Shown here: piece after piece, positions 1 to 12,109 of the stretch
Numbering within the stretch: position 1 is the first letter of the stretch
Layout: each line of letters starts with the position of its first letter
Assembly (NCBI GenBank): GCA_014871385.1
Contig: CM026429.1
Location: 17,092,751-17,156,750, forward strand
From: Ceratodon purpureus
Taxonomy: Eukaryota; Streptophyta; Bryopsida; Pseudoditrichales; Ditrichaceae
Direction of reading: 5' to 3'
Length of the DNA stretch: 64,000 bases
Position numbers and translations under genes: made by a program
The notes under the pieces: generated by a model
The model's database searches: none
Seen by the model: the letters and a program-made list of their open reading frames with translations, nothing else
Told to the model about the DNA's origin: nothing

Positions 1-1959
1 CAACAAGCATTTTTTTTTTATGTTCCTCTCCTACTTTGAATGACATCACTTGATTTGTATAAGATTTTTTTTGCAAGTTTCACTCTCGTGCATGCCTCTT
101 TTGTCATGGTTGTACTTGGTTTGTTGGAAACGTTCTAAAGATATTTCTTCACATTCTCTATTATTTGGTTTTGTCTTGTCTAGTTTTTTTGAATGAATTC
201 TAATAATTTGTTGAAGATATGAAAAATTAGATTGTGAATGTTGAGGTTGTAGGGTTGAATGATCATGATTTGAAGAAGGTAGTGCAAGTGGCCAATGTTT
301 CATGAAGGGCCACGTAAGTTGGAAGGCTATGCAGAGAAATTCTTATTGCCAAGAAGAAACATTTGAAGGAAAAGACCCTCTTTGCAAATAATCATCACAA
401 GAAAGTTGCAAAAAATGGTATCATCAAATGTTGGTATTGAAGCCATGGAAATTCTTTCAAAAAGGTGTTGGTCCTAGAACAAGTGTTGAATCGTTTGGTA
501 CAAGATGTCTCTAGAGTAGAGCCTAACTTGTTCAACACCAACTCTATGAGTACAAATCACCTCATGCTTATTCAATGTGGATATGTGAATTTTGTTACAT
601 CTTTATTTGACGAGTATTATTTTCTATTCATGCTATGGTATACCTTTTAGAAGATTTGATAGACCAAGCCAATGACTATCTAGCGGAGATATGTTTTGCT
701 GATCAAGATGAGTTTAATGAAGATTTTGTAGGTTTGTAATTTTTTTGATCCTCCAACTGTTACCGATTCCTCCGTTTTTTTTTGGTAAGAAGATGATTTT
801 GAGAGTGAAAATTTTCCTTGAGAAAAACATCTTAAAGATAGTTGAAGGGTGTAAAAAGACATTTTAGAGCCACCCAATGAGTGGAAAAAATGGTTTTCGA
901 CACCTTAAATAATTTTTCCAATGTACAGTATTAAAAACAATTATATTCGTGTGAAGTTTTTACAATTCCATGTATCTACATTTTTTTCAAAAGAAATCTA
1001 CCCAAAATCCAAAATGTTTGTTAAAATAGACAAAAGAATTTAAGGATTAAACGAATAAGAATAATCAACCAATGTATAATAAATATCTAATAGATATTTA
1101 CCACTAACTTTCTATATACATTTGATATACACCAAAACTTACTATGCTAAAGTTTTGTTGCCATAATTGTAATTGCTCTGAAATAAGGTGTGCAAGGTGG
1201 TACGTGGAGTGAGTTCCAAACTCAAGGCATGGCAACCCATTCATGCCAAATGTGGAGGGGTGGCATGTTTTATACAATGGGTTGATTCTCGTAAATGGAC
1301 AAATTCTTGCATTTACGCCAGCAGGCCTTCGGCTGGCCTTCTCAACGAGACACGCGGCGCCTCCTCCAAGTCCCTTTTCACCTTCCATCCTTCCTCCCAC
1401 ATGCTTCTTTAAGCTTTTCTCCTTCATCAATTTTTGACAAATTAAAAAACAATATTAGTACAGTAAAAGTCAAATTTTGTAGTCTCTAGAATGGCTTACT
1501 TCAAAGTACAGTCAAATTGAATTTGAAGTGACCGGTACCAATTTTAGTGTTGGCAAGACTCAATGGCCATTGTGCCGAGGCCCTTCAACTCCAAATATAG
1601 TGTTGGCACCATTGTTGGCATCAATGGTACAAAAGCTCTAGGAAATTTTAGCCAAGCATGGTGGATCTCACATTAGGTTAGAATGGCAAAAATTCTTTGC
1701 AACGTTGAGAAATGTGTCCTATTATGGCAGTTAAGGTCAATCCCATGGGCCATGACCACCCGCAACCATCCATTCACACACTATCCATAGAGTTATCCAC
1801 GACCAAACATTCCTATCACTCCCCAACTCACGACGATGGTATTTATACATCCATCGCCCATCGGTCCATCTATCCATCCATGCACCCATTCATTCATACG
1901 ACCATTTATTCACCCCACAAATGATCTCACAACCATTTTATGACATTCTAAAGAGGATG
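1..1959. other. AT-rich stretch without a supported gene
   Basis: Only short unrelated open frames occur on either strand; none has a recognisable domain or convincing splice partners. One 25-bp piece (749-773) is shared with the small CACTA-type MITE at 1963-2081 and is listed separately. Confidence 0.5.
749..773. repeat. 25-bp fragment identical to the core of the MITE at 1963-2081
   Basis: The segment is identical to 2019-2043, and both copies are followed by a run of T. No terminal repeats surround this copy. It is probably a decayed copy of the same MITE family. Confidence 0.55.
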
Positions 1960-1962
1960 CTA

Positions 1963-2081
1963 CACTACTGGAAAGGGAGTCCTTCCCTTCAAAAAAAAAT
2001 AGAGGAATCAGTAACAATTCCTCCAACTGTTACCGATTCCTCCATTTTTTTTCGAGGGGAAGGATTCCCTTTCCAGTAGTG
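1963..2081. mobile_element. 119-bp CACTA-type MITE (hairpin)
   Basis: The element begins CACTACTGGAAAGGGA and ends with its reverse complement. The inner arms also pair (AGAGGAATC..GTAAC against GTTACCGATTCCTC), so almost the whole element folds into a hairpin. It is flanked by a direct CTA triplet at 1960-1962 and 2082-2084. The CACTA start and 3-bp target duplication are the signature of non-autonomous CACTA (En/Spm) elements. Its terminus differs from that of the giant element at 33942-57558, so another family would have mobilised it. Confidence 0.8.
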
Positions 2082-2263
2082 CTACCTCCCACATAAATAT
2101 TATATGTTTGTTACTTTTACAACCTCGTGCATTCCCTACAGACAATAACCCTAAGATATTGGCAAAACCAATGAGATGCTGAGGTGATGCCATGATGATA
2201 GCCATGGACATCTGGGATGTCACGAAGTTGCAATATACTTACAACATGGTGTAGTTTGTATAG

Positions 2264-2386
2264 GGTGAGCCTCCCGCAGGGAAGGCTCACGCGATGGGAG
2301 CCCCCGAGCCGTAGGACAAGGGCGAAGCCCGGCCTGAGGTGTAGGGTGGCTTCCATCGCGTGAGCCTTCCCTGCGGGAGGCTCACC
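2264..2386. mobile_element. GC-rich foldback element, 123 bp
   Basis: A perfect inverted repeat of 34 bp starts GGTGAGCCTCCCGCAGGG at 2264 and is mirrored up to 2386, around a GC-rich loop of about 55 bp. Each arm is itself partly self-complementary (GTGAGCC / GGCTCAC). I see no clear target duplication. It could be a small foldback MITE or a structured RNA-like hairpin. The high GC content stands out from its surroundings. Confidence 0.6.
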
Positions 2387-2931
2387 AGGCGTAACTCCCG
2401 TTGGAGAAACATTTAAGTTTGGGCAGCTCCAATCTCGTTTATCCGAGCTAGCATGATGGTAATGGCCGGAGTGGCTAGAATGAACGACGTTTGATCCCCG
2501 GTGGTGAAACAGGGTTTGGATTGCCCGAAATGGCCACTGAACTCTTAATCCCCGTTCGGGCTTTTGGTGTCCCGCGGGCTTTTGGGGGTGTGTGTATGGG
2601 GGGGGAAGGTGGTTTGGCCGAAAAAACCAAAAGGGGGTTACGTTGGCTAAAAGTCATGATTTTGTTCATGGTTCTTCCTCCTGGAGGATTGAATGATGAT
2701 TTTGGTAGGAAGCGGGCAATGATAGGAGGGGGGAAGTACCCGTGGCAGTGGCATTGGCAGTGGCAGTGAAACTGAACTAGGATAGATTTGGGCAAGGGAG
2801 TGGGGTGGTGGGGGCGAAAGTGGTCTAGCTGAGAGGACATGAGTCCAGGATGGGCCCTTCCCTTCACCTGTATCAGTTTCTGGGGGAGTGGAGGAGTAAC
2901 TGTGGACGACGGGCTCGTCTGGTGTCACTTC

Positions 2932-3220
2932 GACAGGACATCCCTAGGCTGGGACTTACCAAGTGCTACGAGCGTTTTTTGGAGGGGAAGGGTTGATGAG
3001 CCCTTAGTTTTTGGTTTTTTATTTTAAAATTCCCAAGGGTGTCCCTCTATTGTAATTTGGAGCCACAGGCCCCATTTTTGAATTCAAAATTACCAAAAAT
3101 GGCCTTGGGGGGGTCCAAATTGAAAATTTTAGGATTTTGGAAGAAAAAAGCCAACCAATGAGAGTGGCTCCTAAAAACGCTCGTAGCACTAGGTAAGTCC
3201 TAGCCTGGGGATGTCCTGTC
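2932..3220. mobile_element. 289-bp MITE with ~52-bp terminal inverted repeats
   Basis: The left arm starts GACAGGACATCCCTAGGCTG and the right arm, read in reverse complement, starts GACAGGACATCCCCAGGCTA. The arms stay alike for about 52 bp, through GTGCTACGAGCGTTTTT. The interior is AT-rich and non-coding. No convincing target duplication is visible, so I cannot assign a superfamily. Confidence 0.7.
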
Positions 3221-3388
3221 CATGCCGTCCGGTGTGGTGTGGTGTGGGGTGAGGTGAATAGTGAGAGAGGAGCTCAATATACAGAAGGTACATGAATGAT
3301 ACAGTGCAGTAGAGGGAAGTGGATGTGCATTGTGCAACCAAGTTGATGTTCACGGTGGGTCATGTTGATGCTGGTGAGTGGGTTGGGG

Positions 3389-3640
3389 CCCATTCCCATT
3401 CCCATTCCCATTGCGTCGCAGTCATGGCGACTGGACTGGACTGGACGGGACTGGACTGGACTGGACTGACTGACTCCGTCGTCGCTGCTTGGCCTTGGCT
3501 CAGCTTCAGGTGCTTGTTGTTGTTGTTGTTGTTGTTGTTGTTGGTGGTTGGCTTTTCCTTCCCCATGCCAGCTTCCCCGTCCCCTCCAGGCTCCAGGCTC
3601 CCCCCTTCCCTTCCCTTCCCTTCCCTTCCCTTCCCTTCCC
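3389..3640. repeat. Cluster of four different microsatellites
   Basis: In order: (CCCATT)4 at 3389-3412, a GGACT-type run at about 3430-3476, (TTG)n at about 3514-3546, and (CCCTT)n at about 3602-3640. The repeats create long low-complexity frames on both strands that I do not regard as genes. They lie about 2.2 kb upstream of the WEB-family coding start and may be in its promoter. Confidence 0.85.
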
Positions 3641-5800
3641 CCACCTCCTCCCTCCTCTCCCTCCCCTCGTTCCCAATTGCCATGCTTCTCTACCTCTCCC
3701 TCTTTGCTCACCCAGGCTCGCCTCTACACGCTTTGCTTCCCGCTGGATGGCCATGGACATCATCCACCACCACAGTGACTTCTTCTTCTGTGTCACCTAC
3801 TAGTTTGCTTGCCTTCGCTCGCCTTCCTTGCTAGCTAGCCTTCTCTTGCTTAGATCATTATCTCCTCTTGGCCGTTTCCATTCAGCCTTCCTTGCAATCG
3901 CTCCGACGCCTGGAGTCGTCTCCTTTGGGTCCACTATCACTGTCGGTGTTATTACTTACTACTACCAGCCTCAGGGGTGATGAGGCCGGTACTGTACTGT
4001 GTGCATGCCGTGCGTGGAGGATCAGTGGGAGTTTGTTACTTTGTGTGAAGGTCGCCAGGGTTTTTGTTTTTCGTGGTTTGCAGCCTGGGGATTTTGCGTT
4101 CTGTGCGTAAGAGTGATAACGAGTACTGTTTTTCATGTTATTTACGTGTGCAGTGAGCTCAGGTTAATTACTACAGTGCTCTAGCTCTGTATTTCTTATG
4201 GTGGTTTTTGTGTGAGCCTTCCATGCGAGTGGGTTTTCTTTAGATGTGCCGTTCCAGCAGCAGGAGGATAGTGATTTCACTGAGTAGTTCTTGTACTTTT
4301 CTTTTTTTTTCTTTTTCTTCAATTGGTTTCTGGCGAGTGGTCGCCGGCAGGGTTTGGATCGCAAGTACTAGAGTGTGCGGTCGGAGGTCTAGTGCTAGAA
4401 TTTAGGACCGGGGGAAGGTGGTAATGCGGAAGGGACTGAATTGAAAGGTGGAAGCTCGATCAAAAGTGCCTTTATTTTTTATCATTTTCCAAGGAGGTAT
4501 TTGCAGCTGCAGTTGTTGCTTTTGCCTTGTCCTCCGTGCAATTTGGAGCTGGGAGGGATGTACGGAGATATGAACTGACAGGGAGTATCCAAAGTGATAC
4601 AACAGCATCGAGTATCAGTGCTGGTCCTCTCTGTTGAACTGTTCCAGATATTGTGCTCTCAAGTACGTCTCTTCCCTGGCACACATATTTACTAAACTTG
4701 TTACTTGTGTGACTTCGTTTTAACACACGTCAAGGATTGAAGGAGGTTTAGTTCAGTCGCAGTTGCTGTTCTCATCTGCTGTTTGGTTGAGTAGGGTTAC
4801 CTTTTTTTTATGGAGGGCGAGTGTAGGATTTCAGGACGTTGTATCACTAGTCGGTAGCAGGATAATAATATCTTGCCAACTGTTGGTTGGCCTCGTTTGT
4901 AATCTGAAGAAGCAGAGGACAAATTTTGAAGTGACTTTCTCTCGGATTTCGATGAGAACCAGCGTAGACCCATACATCGAATGGGGCCCTGAGCGAATTG
5001 TGACCATGCTTTTGATGTGCTAGCCACACATAATGGCCGAGCTTTTCCGTTGCTTTCAGAGTGGTGTCAGGAATTCTATATGGAGAATTTGTTATTTGAA
5101 TGTATACGAGGCGTCTGGTGTTGACGAAATCTTCGGGGAGTGGTGGCAACTAATTCATTACCATGCACGATGGAGGTGCTGATTCGATCCGACGTTTGAC
5201 TATCTCAAGGTTAGAGCGCACTTCCAATTTTGTCCGATTCTGGTAATGGCGAGAGCTAGTGGAAAAGTGCTTCAGATTGTTCTGTACTTAATCCGAGGAG
5301 AATAGACTACTTTCTTAAATCTAGCAGCTGTGTTTAGTTCAACTCAGTCATTGGGAACATTATTAGTTTATTATTAGTTTGGTTCAGGAAATTTATACGG
5401 TTCTTATATATTCATCAATTAGGCGATCTGTGTCATTGCATAGTCGGAAGCTTATCAGCCTCCTTACTTTTGCTCTTTCTGAGAACTTAGTCGCACATTT
5501 AGTATTGAGGGTGATTCATGGCTGGCTTGAGTGCACAATTTATAAGCGTATGTCTCTAGATTGATCTAGACACTCTTTCTCTTAATACGGCTAGTCATCA
5601 TTATCTGTCACGAGTGTTGTAGGAGAGACATTGCATGAAGAACCTAAAGATGTTCGTGGATTATTTATTTTATTATCGTGACTCTCGTAGAACCATTAGT
5701 AAAATCTGTGACCTAAATCATTATGCACAATTAAATGGTCTCGTCAATTAAACAGTTTTATGATGCCACATTCAGGAACTTGGAGAAAAATAAGGAAGTC
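3641..5800 (+). promoter_or_regulatory. Presumed promoter and 5' leader of the WEB-family gene
   Basis: No open frame here has a domain. The first coding exon is preceded by an acceptor (TTCAG, 5771-5775) 25 bp before the chosen ATG, so at least one leader exon and leader intron should lie in this stretch. I cannot place the transcription start from sequence alone. Confidence 0.4.
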
Positions 5801-8800
5801 ATGGCGGAGCCGAAGGCAAAAATGGATTTATTGGCTCCATTTGCATCTGAAGTGAAAGCATCAGTCAATATGTTCGACGGAAAAAACCCTATCAGGACCC
5901 ATAGTTTACCTCAGCCCTATCTTCTACATCCGCCAACTCATCATGTTGGTGCATTCTATCATCTGAGTCCCAAAGCCGCGGTTGATCCCGGCCACTACGC
6001 TCAGGTAACGAGAACCTGTAATTGAGCCCATTTTTGTGCGATTCTAATGAAACCTTTCTTGGCTTAGACTGTTTTAGCAGTATTCGTTCTTCGTACCATT
6101 CTCTGCTACCATTAGCGAAAGTAGCACAGCAACACTGAATGTTAGACGATCTGTCTCGCGGTACCTTTGATGTCTGCACTGGGCTTGAATTTTGATCCTG
6201 AGGTGGTCATGGCTTTTAATCTTTTTTATCAGACGATCGTCACCCTCGAAGCGGAACTACAGCGCGCACACAAGGAACTAAACGAGTTAAAGGAACAACT
6301 AGCTGTCTCAGAAACTGGGAAGGCTCAGGCTTTGAAAGAGTTCACCAACATCAAGAATCTTCTAGATCAGATATCCCTTGTCGAACATTTCGCAGCTTCG
6401 GACAATGTTGAAGTGGAGGCCGCGCCATTGCCGCCTAACTGGAGTGGCGGTTATAGCGGGCAAGTGGACTTGGCCACTCAGAAGGAGATTGAGAGACTTC
6501 GCAATGAACTTGAAGCTTCAAAAAATCTGAACTCAAAGTTTGCAGCGGGTAGTTATATATGAACACAACCTGCTGCTGTTTTGAGCGCACTGTTGCAAAA
6601 CTCAAATCCATCGGTGCATGGAGTTGAATTCCGATTACCCTGGGCAAGATTTTAGAGTGTGGATAATTTTTTAGTTTGGTTGAGAATGACCTTACATACA
6701 TTTCTGATTGAATTGTTTTGCAGAACTTGACAAAGCAAAGCAAGAGATGGATGAAATACGTCATCGAAGGGCCTCTTTTGAACTTGAGAATTCTCGATTG
6801 GAATTGATTAGGTCACAGTCTGAGCTCGAACGAGATCAGCAGGGGAACATTTATTTGGAGCTCGATAATGCAAAGAAAGATATTAGTACTTTGCAGGCAA
6901 CTTTGAGCGATGCATGGAGTCATCACGGGGCCTGTGCCTTAGAGCTTGCAAGAGCGAAAGATGAGATTGCGTGGCTTGAAGCTGATCTTGAAGCTTCACA
7001 GAATTTGACTGCAGAGCTTGCTCATGCGAAGGATGATATTAACATGCTACATGAAGATCTCGAGGTTGCACGGGGGTTGCAAAAGTCCTCGTCGATGGGA
7101 CTCTCGAAAGCGAAAGAAAAGATTTCTAGACTGCGGAGTCAACATGAAGCCTCTTCCTCGGAACTTGCTATTGCAAACAATAATAATAGTGCATTGCAGG
7201 CAGATCTAGAGGATTTGCGAGGTTTATACGAAGCTTCTACAACGGAGCTTCAAAATGCGAAACAAGAGATTTTAAAACTTCGTGTGGCCAATGAAAGTAC
7301 AATTTTAGAATCTGGGAGTGTTAAAGATGAGATTCGTAGACTGCAGGGTGAGTTGTCTGCGGCATTGGCCAGTGGTAGAAATTCTGCTGCTGCGCTACGT
7401 GATAGGGAAGAAATGATGGGAAAAGTCCAATCGAAATTGGAATTTGTTAAAGGTCAGTATGATAGTACTTCTACAGAGCTTTCAGAAGCGACGAAACAGA
7501 TCGAGAAGCTCAGAGCCGAATTAGAAGCTTTGCGTGTGAATTATGAGAACTGCTCCTCAGAGCTCTTCAACGTGAAGGAAGATGTTTTTAGGCTTGAGGT
7601 CGAACAACTAGCCAGTTATGAAAACCTTATGACTGACATTAGAATTGCCCAGGAAGAGAACTTGAAGTTACAAGGTGAAGTAGCCGCACTCAAGGCTGAG
7701 AAGATCAGTTTGAGCGTCGAGCTTGCTGAGGCAAGGGAGGAGATTAATCATACGCAGGGGGAGCTAGAAGCGGCTGAAAAGCGCAATTATACTGCATCTA
7801 GTGAGATATTCAGTGCTGAAAAGGACATCGCCAGATTGCAATGTGAATTGAGTGCAATACAGGGACAGCATAAAGATTGTTTTGAGGAGTTAGAAATTAT
7901 CAAGGACATCTCCACGAGTTTCCAAACTGAAGTGACCTATGTTCAAGAGCTTCATACTATCGTGATGGCAGAGCTTATCAACGCAAGAGAGGAGATCTCA
8001 AAACTTCAGCTCCTTTCTACCGAAGAGTTTGAAAACTCTTTGGAAGTGGTGAAAGATTTGAAGGAGGAGATAGGTGAAGTGCAGGCTGATTTTTCTATGC
8101 AGTATACTACTTTAATATTAGAGAAGTCCCTCTTGGAACAGAAAACGAAGGATTTGACTTTGGAGTTGATTGCTACAAACACGCGCTTACAGGAAGCCAG
8201 CGCAGCACAGAAGAAGGCCGAGACTGAGCTTGCAGCTACCCCCAAGGAGAATGTAGGCGCCAGCGCCCTTCGTGCGGAGCTTGAGGCGGTTCGTGCTGAG
8301 CTTGTAATAGCTAGAGAAGCAGAAAACAAACTGGAGAAGATGACTCTGGAGGTGGAGGAACTGAGAGCACAGATGGCATTTAGGAAGCAGAGCATGACCA
8401 CGGAGTTGAGTGCCGACATGGATGCCCTTCGTACTGAGCTGGATGCTGTCAAAAAGTCTGAGGCAAATTATAGGGAGATTGTCAACAGCTCACAGGCACA
8501 GATTGAGGGTCTAAAAGTTCATGTGTATGCTTTGAGAGATTCGGAAGCGAAGGCCAAAGAGTCTTTAGTTTCGATCAGTTCTGAGCTGCAGAAAAAGAAG
8601 ATTGAATTTGAGATGGCAAAGGAAGCTTTGGAATGGGTAGGTGGGGATGCGGCTGCGCTATCTGCTGAGCTGGAGGCTTTGAAGGCGGAGGTAACATCCA
8701 TGGAGGCTTTGAGGGCTGAAGTAACATCCACAAAAGAAGGCGAAGCAAGGGCTAAAGCCGCCTTCACAGATTACAGCCTGAAGCTGCAAAAAATGAGATT

Positions 8801-10820
8801 AGATCTCGAAGATGCTACAAAGCTCGCTGACAAAGTACCTATCAAAGCCCAGCCTATCAAAACTCAGGTTGCAAAGTCAAAGCTGTTTTAAGAAGAAAGG
8901 ACTAGATAAAGGTTAAAACAGAGCTGAATTATGTTCATCAGTCGCGCTGTGTGCCATTTCAAATTTCCACTAGAACATGAACATTGCATGTTGGAAATTG
9001 AAATAGTACAGTTCATATGAGAGAAAGTTTCATTGACTCATTTTTTTCTTTATTTGCAGGCGAGGACGTTCAAGTTGGACCTAGATGAAGCCACTGAAAA
9101 ACTCGTTAAGGCTATCGAGTCAGAAAAAACAATGTCAGCGTCCATGGCGTCTTTGAAGGCAGAACTTAACAATGCAAGGACAGAGTTGGCAGCAACACGG
9201 GAGGAACATGGATTAACTTTGGCAGAGAAAGAGCAGCAGTATGAATTGGAACTGAACCAGATGAGGGCCCAATGGGAGGTTGCGTCAATCTCGGAGGCGA
9301 CGTTGACAGATGCAAACTTTGCTTTGAATGAATCCTTAATCAAGGTCACCGGGTTACTTAAACTCGTTATTGCAGCCCTGAGCTTGTACATATACTTTTA
9401 TTAATGCAGCGGGTTCTGTCCCGTATCTTCTTATAAACAGAAAAAGTTACTAATGTTAAATGTACTTATTGATTGTAGCTCAACATGTTCTCGTTTTAAA
9501 AGTGCCTGGGAGCCTTGAGTACTCACCAACCGATCTCTCCATATTCATCTCCAGTAAGTGCAATCTTGGTGGAAGAAGTCGCATCCATGTACATGTTGTT
9601 GATATGTACCATTGTTGGATGTTGAAACAGGTGATGGCAGAGGCAGAGGAAGCTGTGTTTGCCAAAGAACAAGCAACGCAAGACGCTGAGAAGGCCAGAC
9701 AGGAAGTTGAACAAGCGGAAGATCGCATTGAAACCCTCGAAGCAAAATTGGAGACGTTACAACTTGAAGTTGAAGCAGCCAAAGCAAGTGAAGAATGGGC
9801 TTTCACACAGGTTGGTTGCACGTATTCAGGTTATGTAAAGAGTTTTTTACTATTGAAATCTTTCATACTGCACAATATCGCTCGTGTTTGCCACTGGAAA
9901 TGCTGCAGTTTCTTTGATATGATCGTTCTGTAATTGCTGGCTGAAATCCAAAGGATGTTTACTACGACACTGCATTGATGCTACGTACAGAGTGTGATGT
10001 GTTCGCCTTTATCATGATCATTCTAATAATACTAGATGTACCCTTCTACTCCAGATGAGGTTAAAGACCATACCGGAGTACGATATGGAGACAGAGGAGC
10101 AAGATGGCGAAATACCTGTATCTTTTGAGGAGTATCAACACTTCAAAACAAAGGCGAAAGAGCTACAAGAACTCGTAAACAAACGTGCAGCCGTAGGAAT
10201 GGCTCAGGTGAGGTTCTCATTGGTTGTATGTTAAAAGTGGAATGGTGAATGCAATTGGATCGAATATCTGTAGCTGCAGTACTCTGACTACCATATCGGA
10301 CTTATTTGATCTAAAGATTACTTTGTTTCCTCTGAATGGGTAGGTTAATGCGGCAAAAGCAAGTGAGAAGGAGATGCAGCGGAGGATTGAAACCATTCAG
10401 AAAGAGCTTCGTACTTGTCGAATCGAATTGAACGAAGCAATTACCAAGCGTGAGGAAGCCGAAGCAGCAAAGTTTTCTTGTGAGGCTGCCCTTCGAGCCA
10501 AACGGTTAGAGCGGAAATCGCTTTCACATTCAGGTACATTAAACGGTGGTCATCCGATGGGCAAGGTAATGAATGTTGAGGACAGGCAAGGCAGCTTAAA
10601 CAGCATTTGCTTCGAAGATTCACAAAGCAGTAGCCCTTCGCGCTCCTCAAAGTCTTTTGCAAGTTTTGCTAGTCCAGGGCGTTCGGAGAGATCGCCTATG
10701 GAGTCCATCGCACAGGCGTTGCACACAAGAACGCCGTCAGAGGAAAAGCAGAGAAAGCTCAAATTCTCTTCAAAAATTGGGGCTTATTTCAGTAAGAAGA
10801 AGGATTCTAGTGTAAGGTGA
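5801..10820 (+). CDS. WEB family (DUF827-like) long coiled-coil protein
   Basis: Seven exons join in frame to 1252 residues: 5801-6004, 6233-6548, 6724-8867, 9060-9344, 9631-9810, 10055-10207, 10344-10820, all with GT-AG introns. The start at 5801 has a good context (gtcATGGCG) and follows an acceptor. Residues ~5-30 (LLAPFASEVKASVNMFDG) resemble the short N-terminal motif of WEB1/PMI2 proteins. Residues ~70-1140 are a nearly continuous coiled coil of repeating units such as ELxxAKxEIxxLxxxLEA. Residues ~1065-1105 (FEEYQHFKTKAKELQELVNK, then AQVNAAKASE) match the C-terminal signature of the family. A Ser-rich tail ends in a basic KIGAYFSKKK patch. In Arabidopsis, WEB1/PMI2 proteins act in chloroplast photorelocation and actin organisation. 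Membership is well supported; the precise role is inferred. The protein is longer than typical flowering-plant members because of exon 3. Confidence 0.87.
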
Positions 10821-12109
10821 GACTAGGTTTCAATTCTTCACGAGTGCCTGTTAATGTTTCCTCGAAAAATGGCTATTTCAGCCGATGCTGGAGGTTAGTT
10901 GTGGCATCCGGCAACATCATCAGGTATCCGGCTGCAAATGGCAGCACTCCAAAAGTCAAACCATCTATTATGGTTGTAGGTGTAAGATTACGTTGCCATC
11001 GACAGATCTGATTAAAAAGGGATTAGCGGGCTGCGCATGCGATTTGGCCAACCAGCTAGATTTTTGTCCATACATTGTCCTTTGCCCAGATTCCGTCCAA
11101 TACGAGAGACTTGGTGTTTTGCAGTGGCTATAAGTAATACCAATCAAAGAACCTCACAATTTTTTGATGTCCCCATTTTGGTGGAGAAGGCATCTTTGTA
11201 AAATAGAACAGTAGCACCAGGACAAGGGAGGCCTTATTGCGCCAACTCCTGCAGCCGGCCATTCTTAAGCTGTGCTCCGACCTTGACAAATTTGTAAGTT
11301 GAACCTATATTAATTGTTTGCTTTCTATTCACTCTTATGAGTGTTCTGTGCTTACATGGATTGAAGAAAGCGCCGGTAATTTATTTACTGATGAATGATG
11401 AATTGCTGGTGACCTCGATTGCTCGCACGATGGAATGGTGAATGGTATCTTTTCACTCGAATTCATGTCCTACCCAAGTTGTGTGAAAGAAGGTTTTCGA
11501 CTTAAGTTAGGCCTGATTCTCATGCCAGAGTTGGATGTCTGAGAAAATGAAAAGCTTTCGTGAAAGAATTGATGGTGCTGTAAAGCCTGAGAGTCTAGTT
11601 GTTTTACGGCAACTGAAAATTGACCTTACAAAAACAAACTGGAACATTGCAAGGAAGTTTGAACTCAACAGACTAAATGGGCAGAGAAGATATTCTACTG
11701 AGCATTTGTAACAGAGATAAAGCAAATCTGCATCCATTGCCCGAAACTCATGCCTGAAACATGTGCATGACCTGGACTTCCTCAACCAACCGCAACGCCA
11801 ACATCCATACTTATTCTACTCGTTTACACCGAATTGGGAAGGCACATTTTATAGATGTGAACGATTTCAGACACACTTTTTGAACAAAAATTCATTGCAA
11901 AAATGGAGCGCAGTTTTAATTCATTACAAATGCTGAATTGTTTTGCAACTGTACTGTACAACTTCTGTAAAAGAAAACACTTGGTGTGCAACCCGAGTAT
12001 TAACATGGCTCTTACCTAAGATTCCTGTGCATGCAACCAAAAAAAGAAAAGACTGACATAACATGAGCATAACCAGCATTTAATCAACAACACAATTCTT
12101 ACAGGTGTG
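10821..12109. other. Convergent 3' ends of the WEB-like and SINA-like genes
   Basis: The stretch lies between two stop codons of genes facing each other. It holds no credible coding region and presumably contains both 3' untranslated regions and polyadenylation sites, which I cannot place exactly. Confidence 0.5.

Noticed and set aside
2475..2928. Pro/His-rich open frames on both strands
   Set aside because: Overlapping frames in opposite directions in GC-richer DNA, with no recognisable domain.
3274..3834. Long overlapping open frames on both strands (up to 171 codons) around the microsatellite cluster
   Set aside because: They consist of translated simple repeats (polyQ, polyL/V, Gly-Arg-Glu runs) and have no domain or splice sites.
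8006..8767. Minus-strand Ser/Ala-rich frames of 148 and 82 codons
   Set aside because: They are antisense shadows of the coiled-coil exon of the WEB-like gene.
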